Notes: generated by a model not told the origin, from the sequence alone. Positions 35,341-43,901 are shown, counted from the first letter of the stretch. The stretch is 51,653 nt of DNA from an uncultured Oscillospiraceae bacterium (GCA_934597125.1 CAKTQM010000009.1:1-51653), one strand, 5' to 3'. Program-made: numbers and translations.

Positions 35341-35957
35341 CGTCTGGCCTCCCACTTTTTCAGAAAGGTCATGCGGTGCTCCGGGCAGGGGCCGTATTGA
35401 TCCAGCATGGCGTAGTGGAGCTTAGTGCCGTAGCCCTTGTGTTTGGCAAACTGATACTGGGGATATTGCTTATCCAGCACATCGGTCACATACCGGTCAC
35501 GGCTGACCTTTGCCAGAATGGAGGCGGCCGCAATAGAGGCGGAATGGCCGTCGCCGCCGATGATGCAGCGGTGGGGTACGGTAATGGCGGCGTACTTTCC
35601 GTGGTCACGGTTGCCGTCGATGAAGGCCAGATCCGGCTTCACGGACAAACCGTCGATGGCCAGCTGCATGGCCTTCATACGGGCGGAGAGGATATCGGTG
35701 GCGTCGATCTCCGCGGCGCTGACGCTGGCCACCGACCAGGCCAGCGCCGCGGCAGTGATGACCTCATAAAGCGCGTCCCGCTTTTTCTCCGTCAGCTTCT
35801 TTGAGTCGTTGAGCCCCTCGATGCCGCATCCGCGGGGCAGGATCACCGCCGCCGCGTACACCGGCCCCATCAGGGGGCCCGCTCCGGCCTCGTCCACGCC
35901 GCAGACCGTCTCCGCACCCTGTGCCCAGGCCTCCTGTTCGTATGTCCAAAGCTCCAT
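35337..35957 (-). CDS. rnhB: Ribonuclease HII
   Basis: This is a 206-residue RNase that cuts RNA in RNA-DNA hybrids. The active-site motif VCGVDEAGAGPLMGP carries the first acidic pair (D, E; usually DEAGRGPL, here A replaces R). LNDSKKL, the IDGN motif and ASILAKVSRDR follow. AAAGGAG precedes the ATG. It sits in the rplS-rbgA-rnhB-yraN group. Confidence 0.94.
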   Translation of the reverse strand: MELWTYEQEAWAQGAETVCGVDEAGAGPLMGPVYAAAVILPRGCGIEGLNDSKKLTEKKRDALYEVITAAALAWSVASVSAAEIDATDILSARMKAMQLAIDGLSVKPDLAFIDGNRDHGKYAAITVPHRCIIGGDGHSASIAAASILAKVSRDRYVTDVLDKQYPQYQFAKHKGYGTKLHYAMLDQYGPCPEHRMTFLKKWEARR

Positions 35958-35969
35958 GGGCGGCTCCTT

Positions 35970-36209
35970 TCAATAATTCAGCATGATCCTGCGGCAGTCC
36001 CGGCAAACACAGGCGGAAAAGCTGGATTCGTTGGGAAAATTGGAGTTATAGGGGCCGTCCAGCACGATGCCGTTCTGCCGCGTGACGTACTTCTTAGTCA
36101 GAATGATGGCGTCGATATCGCCGTCCGGCGGCAGAAAAAATAGACCCCGACTGTAGGAGGTGACAACCTTTCCCTGTTCCATTTCTTTTCCGCAGTCTGG
36201 ACAGTTCAT
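35970..36209 (-). CDS. Small zinc-ribbon protein (PF20097-like)
   Basis: This is a 79-residue protein with two Cys pairs, CPDC (3-6) and CRDC near the C-terminus (69-72), plus CVC just before. This suggests a single zinc ribbon around a beta-rich middle. It matches small uncharacterised Clostridia proteins of the PF20097 type. The function is unknown. Its start overlaps the rbgA stop (ATGA), so it is co-translated with rbgA and followed by rnhB. Confidence 0.7.
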   Translation of the reverse strand: MNCPDCGKEMEQGKVVTSYSRGLFFLPPDGDIDAIILTKKYVTRQNGIVLDGPYNSNFPNESSFSACVCRDCRRIMLNY

Positions 36210-37075
36210 CCCTGTACCTCCTCCACCGTTTCCAGCGTAAAGCGGCCCAGCTTGCCGCCGCGAAATTCATCCAGCAGGATGCGGGCCATGCGCTCGGTAT
36301 CCACCTCAGCCCCCCGCATAAGGAAGCCGCGCTTACGCCCCGCCTTAGTCAGCAGGTCGTAGCCCATGTCCCCCTCCTCCACGTCGATCTTATACCGCTC
36401 GGTGAGGATGTCCGCGTAGTGCCGGCCCAGATACTCCATCAGATAGCAGGCCAGCTCCTCAATATCCATAACATCGTCCTTGATGGCGCCCGTAAAGGCA
36501 AGACGCTTGCCGACCTCCACGTCATCGAACTTGGGCCACAGGATGCCGGGGGTGTCCAGCAGCTCCAGCGTCCGATCCACCGGCACCCACTGCTTGGAGC
36601 GGGTCACACCGGGGCGATCCTCCGCCTTGGCGGTCTTGCGGTGGGCCACCTTATTGATAAAGGTGGATTTTCCCACGTTGGGGATGCCCAGCACCATGAC
36701 GCGGACGGTGCGGCCGATCTGACCCTTTTCGGCATAGGCAGCCAGCTTGTCCTTCAAAAGCTCCCGCACGGCGGCGGCGAATTGGGCGGTGCCCACGCCG
36801 CCCTTGGCGTTGGCCTCCAGCACGGCATAGCCTTTTCCCCGGAAATAGGCGGCCCAGCGCTTTGTCTCTCCGGGATCGGCCTGATCTACACGGTTCAGCA
36901 CCACCAGACGGGGCTTGCCCGCCGTCATCTCATCCACATCGGGGTTGCGGCTGGACAAGGGGATGCGGGCGTCCAGTATCTCGCACACCGCGTCCACGTT
37001 CTTGATCTCGGCCACGATCATGCGCTTGGTTTTCGTCATATGGCCGGGGAACCAGCTCAGTCCTTCTATCTGCAT
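36206..37075 (-). CDS. rbgA: Ribosome biogenesis GTPase YlqF/RbgA
   Basis: This is a 289-residue circularly permuted GTPase for late 50S assembly. LSWFPGHMTKTKR is the family N-terminus. G4 (NRVDQAD) precedes the P-loop GIPNVGKSTFIN and the DTPGIL (G3), followed by a C-terminal ANTAR-like helical domain. ATG 37075 follows GAGGTG. It lies directly downstream of rplS, as in B. subtilis. Confidence 0.94.
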   Translation of the reverse strand: MQIEGLSWFPGHMTKTKRMIVAEIKNVDAVCEILDARIPLSSRNPDVDEMTAGKPRLVVLNRVDQADPGETKRWAAYFRGKGYAVLEANAKGGVGTAQFAAAVRELLKDKLAAYAEKGQIGRTVRVMVLGIPNVGKSTFINKVAHRKTAKAEDRPGVTRSKQWVPVDRTLELLDTPGILWPKFDDVEVGKRLAFTGAIKDDVMDIEELACYLMEYLGRHYADILTERYKIDVEEGDMGYDLLTKAGRKRGFLMRGAEVDTERMARILLDEFRGGKLGRFTLETVEEVQG

Positions 37076-37140
37076 GGTGCTCACCTCGCAATTTCTTCAA
37101 ATCAAAATAATTATACCACGGTTTTCGTCAAATGAAAAGG

Positions 37141-37175
37141 AAAAAACCGCCCGCATGGCAGCAGGCGGTTTTTCT
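37141..37175 (-). terminator. Terminator of rplS
   Basis: AAAAACCGCC-C-GC pairs with GC-A-GGCGGTTTTT around ATGGCA, with a T-run on the minus strand. It is 15 bases past the rplS stop, so rplS can be transcribed separately from rbgA. Confidence 0.85.
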
Positions 37176-37189
37176 TGGATCGAATTCGC

Positions 37190-37528
37190 TTACAGCTTTT
37201 CGCGGATCTTGGCGGCCTTGCCGACACGGTCACGCAGATAGTACAGCTTGGCGCGGCGCACGAAGCCGTGACGCACGGTCTCGATGGTCTGGATGGAGGG
37301 AGAATGTACGGGGAACACCTTCTCCACGCCCACGCCGTAGGAGATACGGCGGACGGTGATGGTCTCCTCGATGCCGCCATGCTTCTTGGCAATAACAGTA
37401 CCCTCGAAAACCTGAATACGCTCGCGGGAGCCTTCCTTGACCTTCACATGCACGCGGACGGTATCGCCCACCTGCACCTGAGGCACTTCCTTCAGCTGCT
37501 TTTCGTTCAATGCTTTGATGAGATCCAT
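37190..37528 (-). CDS. rplS: 50S ribosomal protein L19
   Basis: This is a 112-residue L19. [16 protein letters not shown], the [11 protein letters not shown] segment, [15 protein letters not shown] and FPVHSP are diagnostic. L19 lies at the 30S-50S interface. GGAGG precedes the ATG. Its own promoter and a structured ~90-base leader lie upstream, suggesting separate regulation. Confidence 0.97.
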   Translation of the reverse strand: MDLIKALNEKQLKEVPQVQVGDTVRVHVKVKEGSRERIQVFEGTVIAKKHGGIEETITVRRISYGVGVEKVFPVHSPSIQTIETVRHGFVRRAKLYYLRDRVGKAAKIREKL

Positions 37529-37622
37529 GGATTTTTCCTCCTGTATTTATAGGTGTTCGTAACGCCATTTCAAGGGTGCATCTTGCACCGGCGACAGAGG
37601 ACCGCCCTTTTCACGCCATGAT
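37529..37622 (-). promoter_or_regulatory. rplS 5' leader with hairpin (possible L19 leader)
   Basis: The transcribed leader holds a perfect GGTGCA / TGCACC hairpin with a 3-base loop (37575-37589) and a GC-rich GGGCGGTCC segment before it. Firmicutes rplS genes often have an L19 autoregulatory leader. The match to that family is not verified. Confidence 0.4.
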
Positions 37623-37651
37623 AGGATACCATACAAATTCGGTAAATGCAA
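37623..37651 (-). promoter_or_regulatory. Promoter of rplS
   Basis: On the minus strand, TTGCAT (37646-37651), a 17-bp spacer and TATCCT (37623-37628) lie about 95 bases upstream of rplS. The last spacer bases include TATGG, which is close to an extended -10. Confidence 0.7.
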
Positions 37652-37677
37652 GCATTATTTTCACTTTTGCGGGAAAA

Positions 37678-38340
37678 TCATCGAAAATCCTGTCCGTTTT
37701 CGTCCAGAATACGGCGGCGGCGGACACGGACAAAGTCCGGCGTCAGCTGCGGCAGATAGGTGGCAATGGCTTTTTCGATGAGCTGGGGGTTCAGTCCCGG
37801 GTTTTGGGCCTGAACGGTCAGGTCGATGAACACATTATGCCCGTCCTCCGTTACCGCCGCGCTGCGGATCATGGGGGCGATATCCACGTCCGCCAGCTCC
37901 TTGCGCTTGGTGCGCTTCTGGATCACAAGGGTGTCACGGCCCAGCAGCTGCTGCAATTTCTCCGCCGCACCCTCCGGCACGCCGGCGTCGTACTCCAGCG
38001 TCACATCAGCCTGAAGACTGTCCAGCTGGCGGATGGGGCGCAGGGCCTCATAGCAGTCCAGCACGCGGATGCCGGTGGGCATGCCGGTGTTGAGCTTTTC
38101 GGCAATGCCGCTGCCGTCACTGGCCTGGGTCACCTCGAAATCCAACAGTTCGCAATCACTGCTCTGCCCCACCGGCAGGGGCAGGACGATGGAGATGATG
38201 GGGTGGGGATGATAGCCCTGGGTGTGCTTGATCTCCAGCTCCGTACGGGGAAAACACCGCTGGAAGGTACGCATCAGATCAAGGTGAGAGATATAGGCCG
38301 CCTGAGCTTCCTTGACAAACAGCAGTCTCAGCTTAGACAT
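37678..38340 (-). CDS. TIGR03936 family radical SAM-associated protein
   Basis: This is a 220-residue DUF2344/TIGR03936 protein: SKLRLLFVKEAQAAYISHLDLMRTF, then KHTQGYHPHPIISIVLPLPVGQSS. It is invariably paired with TIGR03960-type radical SAM proteins and is thought to act with them, possibly in RNA or ribosomal modification. The start overlaps the TIGR03960 gene by eight bases, with GGAGGG upstream. It is the end of this small operon. Confidence 0.92.
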   Translation of the reverse strand: MSKLRLLFVKEAQAAYISHLDLMRTFQRCFPRTELEIKHTQGYHPHPIISIVLPLPVGQSSDCELLDFEVTQASDGSGIAEKLNTGMPTGIRVLDCYEALRPIRQLDSLQADVTLEYDAGVPEGAAEKLQQLLGRDTLVIQKRTKRKELADVDIAPMIRSAAVTEDGHNVFIDLTVQAQNPGLNPQLIEKAIATYLPQLTPDFVRVRRRRILDENGQDFR

Positions 38341-40165
38341 CGCACTTCCCTCCTACCAGTTTGTTGGCGCCGCAGCCGTTGCAGCGGGTGCGGCAGTCCG
38401 GCGTGGTGACGCCTGCCACGGCGTTTTCATGCTCACGCCACAGGTATTCCTTCGTCACGCCGCTGGAGATCATATCCCAGGGCATGAGTTCGTCCTTTTC
38501 TCGACGGCGGTAGGCGTAAAACGCTGGGTCAACGCCGCATTCGTCAAAGGCTTCCAGCCAGCGATCCAGAGAGAAATACTCCTCCCACGCATCAAGGTGT
38601 CCGCCTTTCCGCCATACGGTCTCCAGCACATCGCCCAGCCGCCGATCACCGCGGGCCAGCACCGCCTCGATGAAAGAGGTCTGCCCATCGTGCCAATTGT
38701 AGGTGACGGTTTTGGTGGTCATATTCTCCCGCAGCAACTGTACGCGGCGCTCGTACTCCTCCCGGGTGATCTGAGGCTCCCACTGAAAGGCGGTGTGGGG
38801 CTTGGGGACGAAATAGGAGGTGGAAACGGTGATACGAACACCCCGCTGCTTGTTGGGTGCGCTCTCCCGCCAGGCGTGCATGACGCGGGCGGCCACATCG
38901 GCGATGCCCAGCACGTCCTCATCCGTCTCGGTGGGCAGCCCCAGCATGAAATAGAGCTTCACCGCGTTGTAGCCGCCGGCAAAGGCGGTGTGGCAGGAGT
39001 CCAGCAGCGCTTCCAGCGTCACGTTCTTATTGATGACATCCCGCAGCCGCTGGGTGCCCGCCTCCGGCGCGAAGGTCAGGCCGGTCTTGCGGCCCTTTGC
39101 CAGACGCTGCATCAGCGCCATGGAGAAATTGTCCGCCCGAAGAGAGGGCAGTGACAGGTTCACATGCCGCGCTTCGCAGAAGGGCTCCAGCTGGTCGCAC
39201 AGATCTGTCAGGGGCGGGTAATCGCTGGTGCTGAGGGAGGAGAGCGTCACCTCCTGATAGCCGGAGTCGTTGCAGGAATCCAGACAGTACTGGGCGCACA
39301 GATCCCGGCTGCGATTGCGGACAGGGCGATAGACATAGCCCGCCTGACAGAAACGGCAGCCGCGGATGCAGCCGCGGAACAGCTCCAGCATCACGCGATC
39401 CTGCACGATCTCAGTGCTGGGAACGATAGTATTTACCGGGAAATAGGCCTTGTCCATGTCGTGAACGATACGCTTGGTCACCACAGCGGGGGCGCCGTCA
39501 CGGGGGGTGATGGCGCTTACCGTGCCGTCATCGTGATAGGAAATGTCGTACAGACTGGGCACATAGATGCCGTCCAGCTGGGCGGCAGCGCGTAGGAATT
39601 CCGCCTTGCTCCAGCCATCGCGGCGGGCCCTGCGGTGCAGCTCCACCAGCTCCACAGTGATATCCTCCCCCTCGCCCAGGCTGACCAGGTCAATGAAATC
39701 CGCGATGGGCTCGGCGTTGTACATGGCGGTGCCGCCGGCGATCACCAGTGGGGTCAGGCCGCCGCGCTGCGCGCTGCGCAGCGGGATCTTAGCCAGATCC
39801 AGCATGTTGAGGATGGCGGTAAAGGCCATCTCATACCCCACAGAAAAGGCCACAATGTCAAAATCCGTAATGGGGTCACCGGATTCCAGCGCAAAAAGGG
39901 GCATGTCCGCGCGGCGCATCTCCTGCTCCATATCCCCCCAGGGGGCAAAGACACGCTCACACCACACGCCGTCCATCTGATTCATGACGCCGTACAGGAT
40001 CCGCATGCCCAGATTGGACATGCCGATCTCGTAGGTGTCAGGAAAGCAAAAGGCGATGCGGGTATCCACCGCCGCCTTGTCCTTGATGACCGCGTTATAT
40101 TCGCCGCCCACATAGCGGGCCGGCTTCTGCACCCGAGGCAGGATGCGTTCCAGCTTTTTATCCAC
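38333..40165 (-). CDS. TIGR03960 family B12-binding radical SAM protein
   Basis: This is a 610-residue protein with an N-terminal B12-binding-like Rossmann region (about 30-180) and a radical SAM core with the cluster motif RGCIRGCRFCQAG (CxxxCxxC). A C-terminal Cys-rich end (CRTRCNGCGANKL) may hold another cluster or metal. The substrate is unknown. The start is GTG (40165) after AGGAG. It is normally followed by TIGR03936 and an RNase E/G gene; here no RNase E/G gene is present. Confidence 0.92.
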   Translation of the reverse strand: MDKKLERILPRVQKPARYVGGEYNAVIKDKAAVDTRIAFCFPDTYEIGMSNLGMRILYGVMNQMDGVWCERVFAPWGDMEQEMRRADMPLFALESGDPITDFDIVAFSVGYEMAFTAILNMLDLAKIPLRSAQRGGLTPLVIAGGTAMYNAEPIADFIDLVSLGEGEDITVELVELHRRARRDGWSKAEFLRAAAQLDGIYVPSLYDISYHDDGTVSAITPRDGAPAVVTKRIVHDMDKAYFPVNTIVPSTEIVQDRVMLELFRGCIRGCRFCQAGYVYRPVRNRSRDLCAQYCLDSCNDSGYQEVTLSSLSTSDYPPLTDLCDQLEPFCEARHVNLSLPSLRADNFSMALMQRLAKGRKTGLTFAPEAGTQRLRDVINKNVTLEALLDSCHTAFAGGYNAVKLYFMLGLPTETDEDVLGIADVAARVMHAWRESAPNKQRGVRITVSTSYFVPKPHTAFQWEPQITREEYERRVQLLRENMTTKTVTYNWHDGQTSFIEAVLARGDRRLGDVLETVWRKGGHLDAWEEYFSLDRWLEAFDECGVDPAFYAYRRREKDELMPWDMISSGVTKEYLWREHENAVAGVTTPDCRTRCNGCGANKLVGGKCDV

Positions 40166-40200
40166 AGTTGTTCTCCTGTTGTATAATCTATCCGTTTATT

Positions 40201-40809
40201 TTACCCGTTTTGCACCCATTTGACAAGCCCTATTTCCCGCACCGCGCGAACAAACAGAGCCATGGCTGCCAGCAGCAGGAACGGACTGCCCCCCAGCCAC
40301 AGCGCCGCGGCGGCCGCCAGCGTCAGCAACGCCGCCATGCCGAAGCTGACTGCGGCCGCCACACGGTCAGCGGTATAGGGCTCCGTCAACCAGGCGGACA
40401 GATTCCACAGGATGCTGCCGCCGTCCAGCGGCTGGATGGGCAGCAGATTGAACACGCCCAGCACCAGCTGGGCGCCGGAAAACAGGTACATCCCCTCCCA
40501 GAGACGCCCCCCAAGCCCCAGCACCAGCGCCAGCGCCAGATTGACAGCCGGCCCTGCCGCCGCGGCCAGCACCTCGCCGCCATAGGAGAGGCTGCCCGCC
40601 ACCTGCATCTCCGCCCCCAGCGCCGAAATGCGGATGGCCGTTACGCGGGCATGGAGGGCCCGCAGCGCCAGACAATGTCCCAGCTCATGCAGCGCCGCCG
40701 CCAGCAGCAGCGCGGCCAGCAGAAGCGGCGAAGACAGCATCACAAACAGCGCCAGCAGAAGCGGCGCTGTGGGAGAGATGGACAGGGCAGCACGCGGCTT
40801 ACACGACAT
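40201..40809 (-). CDS. M50 family site-2 protease (SpoIVFB-like)
   Basis: This is a ~202-residue polytopic membrane zinc protease. The active site HELGH is in an early helix (AALHELGHCLALRAL), and the third ligand is in the later NLLPIQPLDGG motif. Size and motif order match SpoIVFB, which releases sigma-K in the mother cell during sporulation. The gene directly upstream encodes an M23 membrane protein, as spoIVFA does, supporting the role. The start is uncertain: ATG 40809 overlaps the upstream gene by 11 bases and has no clear Shine-Dalgarno, so coupling or a later start is possible. It lacks CBS domains. Confidence 0.8.
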   Translation of the reverse strand: MSCKPRAALSISPTAPLLLALFVMLSSPLLLAALLLAAALHELGHCLALRALHARVTAIRISALGAEMQVAGSLSYGGEVLAAAAGPAVNLALALVLGLGGRLWEGMYLFSGAQLVLGVFNLLPIQPLDGGSILWNLSAWLTEPYTADRVAAAVSFGMAALLTLAAAAALWLGGSPFLLLAAMALFVRAVREIGLVKWVQNG

Positions 40810-41611
40810 AATAGATGGGGTTGAGATAGATGTTGTTGTGGTGCAGCTCAAAGTGCAGGTGATAGCCGGTGGCGTCGCCGGTGTCCCCCACCTCCGCGAT
40901 AGGGTCGCCCATCCGGATGGACTGACCGGCGGAGGCATTGATACGGCTGCAATGGGCATACAGGGTGGTATAGCCGTCCTGATGAGACAGCACCAGATAT
41001 TTACCCAACTCCGCGCTGTCCGCCACCGCCGTCACGGTGCCGTCGGCAAAGGCGTGGATGACGGTTCCCTTTTCGCAGCCCAGGTCAAGGCCGTAGTGAA
41101 ACCGCTCCGTCCCCGCCACGGGGTGATCCCGAAAGCCGAAGGAGGAGGTCACCGTCCCCTCCACCGGCTTTTGATAGGCAAAGCCCAGCACCTGCTGGAG
41201 CATATCCGCGATCTCCGGCGTGGTCTCGGCGCCATAGGTGACGGCGTTGCGGTCTGTCTGCTGTGAGACCGTTACCTTTTCCGCACCGAACACCGCCGCG
41301 CAGGCATCGGTGACCGCCTGGGCCAGATCATCGCCGCCGATGGCGCGGCCCGCGGCGGAAAAGGCCGCCACGAAGTCGGTGTCCTCGCCCATCAGGCGCA
41401 GCAGCGCGCCGCCATACTGATGCGCCACATCCGGCATGGTGAACTTTACCGTCACGACCACCACCAGTATGGCGGCGCTGACAAGCAGCTGTATCATGGT
41501 GCGTGAGCTGCCCGCGCCGGACTGCTGGCGCTTGCCGCGCCGTCTGCCGCCCGCCGCTTTTCCTCTTGCCGGTGATGGGATGCCGGTTCCTACACGTTTT
41601 CCCGCTGCCAT
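40799..41611 (-). CDS. M23 family metallopeptidase, membrane anchored (SpoIVFA-like)
   Basis: This is a 270-residue protein: a basic N-terminal cytoplasmic tail (about 1-38), one membrane helix (about 40-58), then a C-terminal LytM/M23 domain. The zinc ligands appear intact, HYGLD and HLHFE, unlike the degenerate domain of many sporulation homologues. It is adjacent to and overlapping an M50 protease, the spoIVFA-spoIVFB layout, so it may regulate that protease. A cell wall endopeptidase role is the alternative. ATG 41611 is chosen because AGGAGG lies eight bases upstream. Confidence 0.8.
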   Translation of the reverse strand: MAAGKRVGTGIPSPARGKAAGGRRRGKRQQSGAGSSRTMIQLLVSAAILVVVVTVKFTMPDVAHQYGGALLRLMGEDTDFVAAFSAAGRAIGGDDLAQAVTDACAAVFGAEKVTVSQQTDRNAVTYGAETTPEIADMLQQVLGFAYQKPVEGTVTSSFGFRDHPVAGTERFHYGLDLGCEKGTVIHAFADGTVTAVADSAELGKYLVLSHQDGYTTLYAHCSRINASAGQSIRMGDPIAEVGDTGDATGYHLHFELHHNNIYLNPIYYVV

Positions 41612-41692
41612 ATGGCGCACCTCCTGTTCTTTGCCACACTATATGCGGCGCGGGACGCACAATATGCGCGAAAACGGCTGCGGACGATACGC

Positions 41693-41722
41693 AAAAAGGC
41701 AAGTCGGATGACTTGCCTTTTC
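41693..41722 (-). terminator. Terminator after the lipoprotein gene
   Basis: AAAAGGCAAGTC / GACTTGCCTTTT are perfect 12-bp arms around GGAT, with T-runs. It lies 16 bases past the lipoprotein stop and 80 bases before the M23 gene. Confidence 0.88.
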
Positions 41723-41737
41723 TCTATCTCAGTTTCG

Positions 41738-42178
41738 TCAGGTGATATCGGTGACGCGATAGTCCTCCGGCACAAAGCCGGTGCGCAGCGCCTCCGGAAT
41801 ATGGCTGATGCCGCTGATATAGCGGTAAGCGCCGTCAATGCGTCCCACGAAGTTGTAGACATTTTTCCACTGTCCGTCGGCATCCTGCAGCTCCAGCGTC
41901 AGGGCGTAGAGTCCATCGTTGATCTTGTCAATGTTCCGGATCCGGTAATCCTGAATGGCACAGCCGGAGCGGGCAAACAGGTCTCGGTGCGCATCCTGGG
42001 AGTAAAACTCGCTGGCTTCAAAGTGGCAGTAGGTCACCGCTTTTTCGATACCCTCCGTTTTGAAGGTCTGCAAATACCGCTGCGCACACTGCTCCACGGC
42101 GCGGATCTCTCCGCCGCAGCCCAGCAGGGTCAATGCCATCGCCGCCGCCAACAGCAGCAGCAAAAACTTCCGCTTCAT
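41738..42178 (-). CDS. Small lipoprotein, function unknown
   Basis: This is a 146-residue protein with a lipoprotein signal (KRKFLLLLLAAAMALTLLGC), so it is anchored outside the membrane. The mature part has Cys in EQCAQRYL, TYCHF and SGCAIQD and looks like a small NTF2/DUF4878-like fold (repeated YLQTFKTEGIEKAV, then a beta-rich half). The fold is a guess. The start is ATG 42178 after AAAGGAG. It is monocistronic and divergent from the sigma factor gene. Confidence 0.75.
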   Translation of the reverse strand: MKRKFLLLLLAAAMALTLLGCGGEIRAVEQCAQRYLQTFKTEGIEKAVTYCHFEASEFYSQDAHRDLFARSGCAIQDYRIRNIDKINDGLYALTLELQDADGQWKNVYNFVGRIDGAYRYISGISHIPEALRTGFVPEDYRVTDIT

Positions 42179-42520
42179 ACACAAGCTCCTTTCCGGCCAT
42201 GCAATTCTTTCTGTTTCCATTCTATTGCGCTGAGGGTACAAAGACAACCGACGGTTGGTGGAATTTTCCTCTTTATTCAGTAAGACGCTGTTTTGGGGAA
42301 AATGTTTCCGATGTGCGGTGTTTTCTGTTTTTTCTTCTCCGGTCTCCGCAAGGACGGCAATGGCTGCCGCCTTTACTTCTTATATGTCTGCTCGCGGAAA
42401 AATCTGACAATATAGGCTCCTTTTTTCCGCTTTTTCCCGCATCCTGTTTTTCGTGGTGGCGGAAGGGAAAATCCTGTGGTATACTATGATCCATGCAAGT
42501 CAGGCGAAGGAGGTGACGCT
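42179..42520. other. Intergenic region between lipoprotein and ECF sigma gene
   Basis: There is no credible gene. It is T/C-rich on the plus strand with several short TTTTTCCGC-type runs. A TATACT at 42480-42485 is a possible -10 for the sigma gene; the -35 is weak. The ribosome site AAGGAGGTGA is at 42507-42516. Confidence 0.45.
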
Positions 42521-43036
42521 GTGGCGGCGGAATATGACAGCGCGTTTGACGCGCTGTATCTTGCCCACGTGGAGGGGCTGCTCCGGTATGCCTATACCCG
42601 AACGCAGCGCCGTGAGATCGCCGAGGAACTGGTGCAGGACACCTTTCACGAGGCGTATCTGCAATTTGACCGGCTGCGGCATCACGAGAACGTGGGCGGA
42701 TGGCTGATGCAGACGCTGAAGAACAAGCTGATGAACTATCAGCGCACGCGGCAGCGGGAAGCAGCCCTGCTGACCGGCTGGCCGGAGGACGGCGCCCAAG
42801 TCGCCGCGCCGGGAGATCTTGCCGCGGAGGTATCTGACCGGCAGCAGGTATCGGCCATACAGTCCTTTGTGGCTGAATCGTTTGACGAGACCGACCGGCT
42901 TCTTTTTCAACTGCTGCTGGTGGAGGGCGCCAGCCATAAGACCGCCGCGGCGGCGCTGGGCATCAGCGTATGGAACAGCCAAAAGCGGCTTGAGCGCATC
43001 CGGAAGCGTATTCGGGAGGCTTTTCCGGCGTTTTAA
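42521..43036 (+). CDS. ECF-type RNA polymerase sigma factor
   Basis: This is a ~171-residue sigma-70 family protein. Region 2 (about 10-75) has the conserved EELVQDTFHEAYLQF and GGWLMQTLKNKLMNYQR. Region 4 (about 115-165) has a helix-turn-helix around GASHKTAAAALGISVW. There is no sigma 1.1 or 3. The start is GTG 42521 just after AAGGAGGTGA; the ATG at 42476 lacks a site. The next gene, 60 bases downstream, encodes a membrane protein that could be its anti-sigma factor. Confidence 0.85.
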   Translation: MAAEYDSAFDALYLAHVEGLLRYAYTRTQRREIAEELVQDTFHEAYLQFDRLRHHENVGGWLMQTLKNKLMNYQRTRQREAALLTGWPEDGAQVAAPGDLAAEVSDRQQVSAIQSFVAESFDETDRLLFQLLLVEGASHKTAAAALGISVWNSQKRLERIRKRIREAFPAF

Positions 43037-43096
43037 TCTGCCTTTGTCAGCTTTTTTGTGGTCAATACATATATTATTTAGAAGGAGGTTCGGCGT

Positions 43097-43849
43097 ATGG
43101 AGAACCAGAACGACCATTTCCGCCTGAACCAATTGCATAGTCCCCATCCGGAGATCACCCAGACGGACGCCCGGCGCATGCTGCAGGAGTTCCACACCCT
43201 GTATAACACGGCAGAGGGTGAAGGCCGCTCGCTGTATCCCGCCGCGGCGGAGCGGGACAAGGGCAGGAGGCGCACAGTGCGCAGGCGGCTGCTGGCGGCG
43301 GCAGCCGCGGCGTGTCTGACCCTGCTGCTGATCTGCACGGCGGTGGGTTTTGACAACGTCTATCAGATGATCGTTGCGTGGACGTCGGACATCCTGACTA
43401 TCGAGAACCGGCAGGAAAGCGATACACAGCAGGTGGCGCCCACACCCGCCACGCCCGCGGAGGACACGCAGTACGCAACCCTGCAGGAGGCCCTTACCGC
43501 CTACGGGATCACCGCGCCGGTGGCGCCCAGCTATATTCCGGAGATCTTCGACACAGAGACTGTGACGGTAGACACCCTCGGCAACACCGTCTTTTTCACG
43601 GCAAGCTATGAGGCGGGTGACGACCGGCTCAGCATCGACGTTTTCGCCCTGGGGGATCCCCGAACGGTTTATTACGAAAAAGACGACACTCAACTGGTTG
43701 AATACGTCAAGGGCGGCATTACCCACTACCTGTACAACAACAACGCCTCCTCCTGCGCCGTATGGCACACCGGAAATCTGGAGTGCTGCATCATCACAAG
43801 CCTGTCCCGGGACGAGGTCATTGCCATGGTGGATTCCATTTATGAATAA
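43097..43849 (+). CDS. DUF4367 membrane protein, probable anti-sigma or co-regulated partner
   Basis: This is a 250-residue protein: an N-terminal cytoplasmic segment (about 1-56, Arg/Lys-rich just before the membrane), one membrane helix (about 64-83), a Thr/Pro linker, and an extracellular DUF4367 domain with VAPSYIPEIFD and a C-terminal WHTGNLECCIITSLS. ECF sigma genes in Clostridia are often followed by such single-pass partners that hold the sigma at the membrane. No canonical zinc anti-sigma motif (HxxxCxxC) is visible. GGAGG precedes ATG 43097. Confidence 0.78.
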   Translation: MENQNDHFRLNQLHSPHPEITQTDARRMLQEFHTLYNTAEGEGRSLYPAAAERDKGRRRTVRRRLLAAAAAACLTLLLICTAVGFDNVYQMIVAWTSDILTIENRQESDTQQVAPTPATPAEDTQYATLQEALTAYGITAPVAPSYIPEIFDTETVTVDTLGNTVFFTASYEAGDDRLSIDVFALGDPRTVYYEKDDTQLVEYVKGGITHYLYNNNASSCAVWHTGNLECCIITSLSRDEVIAMVDSIYE

Positions 43850-43853
43850 GCGG

Positions 43854-43896
43854 AAAAGCAGCCTGGGGCCGATTTCGGCCACAGACTGCTTTTTTC
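43854..43896. terminator. Bidirectional terminator between DUF4367 gene and the convergent membrane protein
   Basis: Outer arms AAAAGCAG / CTGCTTTT and inner arms GGCCGA / TCGGCC form an imperfect stem with T-runs on both sides. It lies a few bases past both stops. Confidence 0.8.
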
Positions 43897-43901
43897 ATGA
43901 T

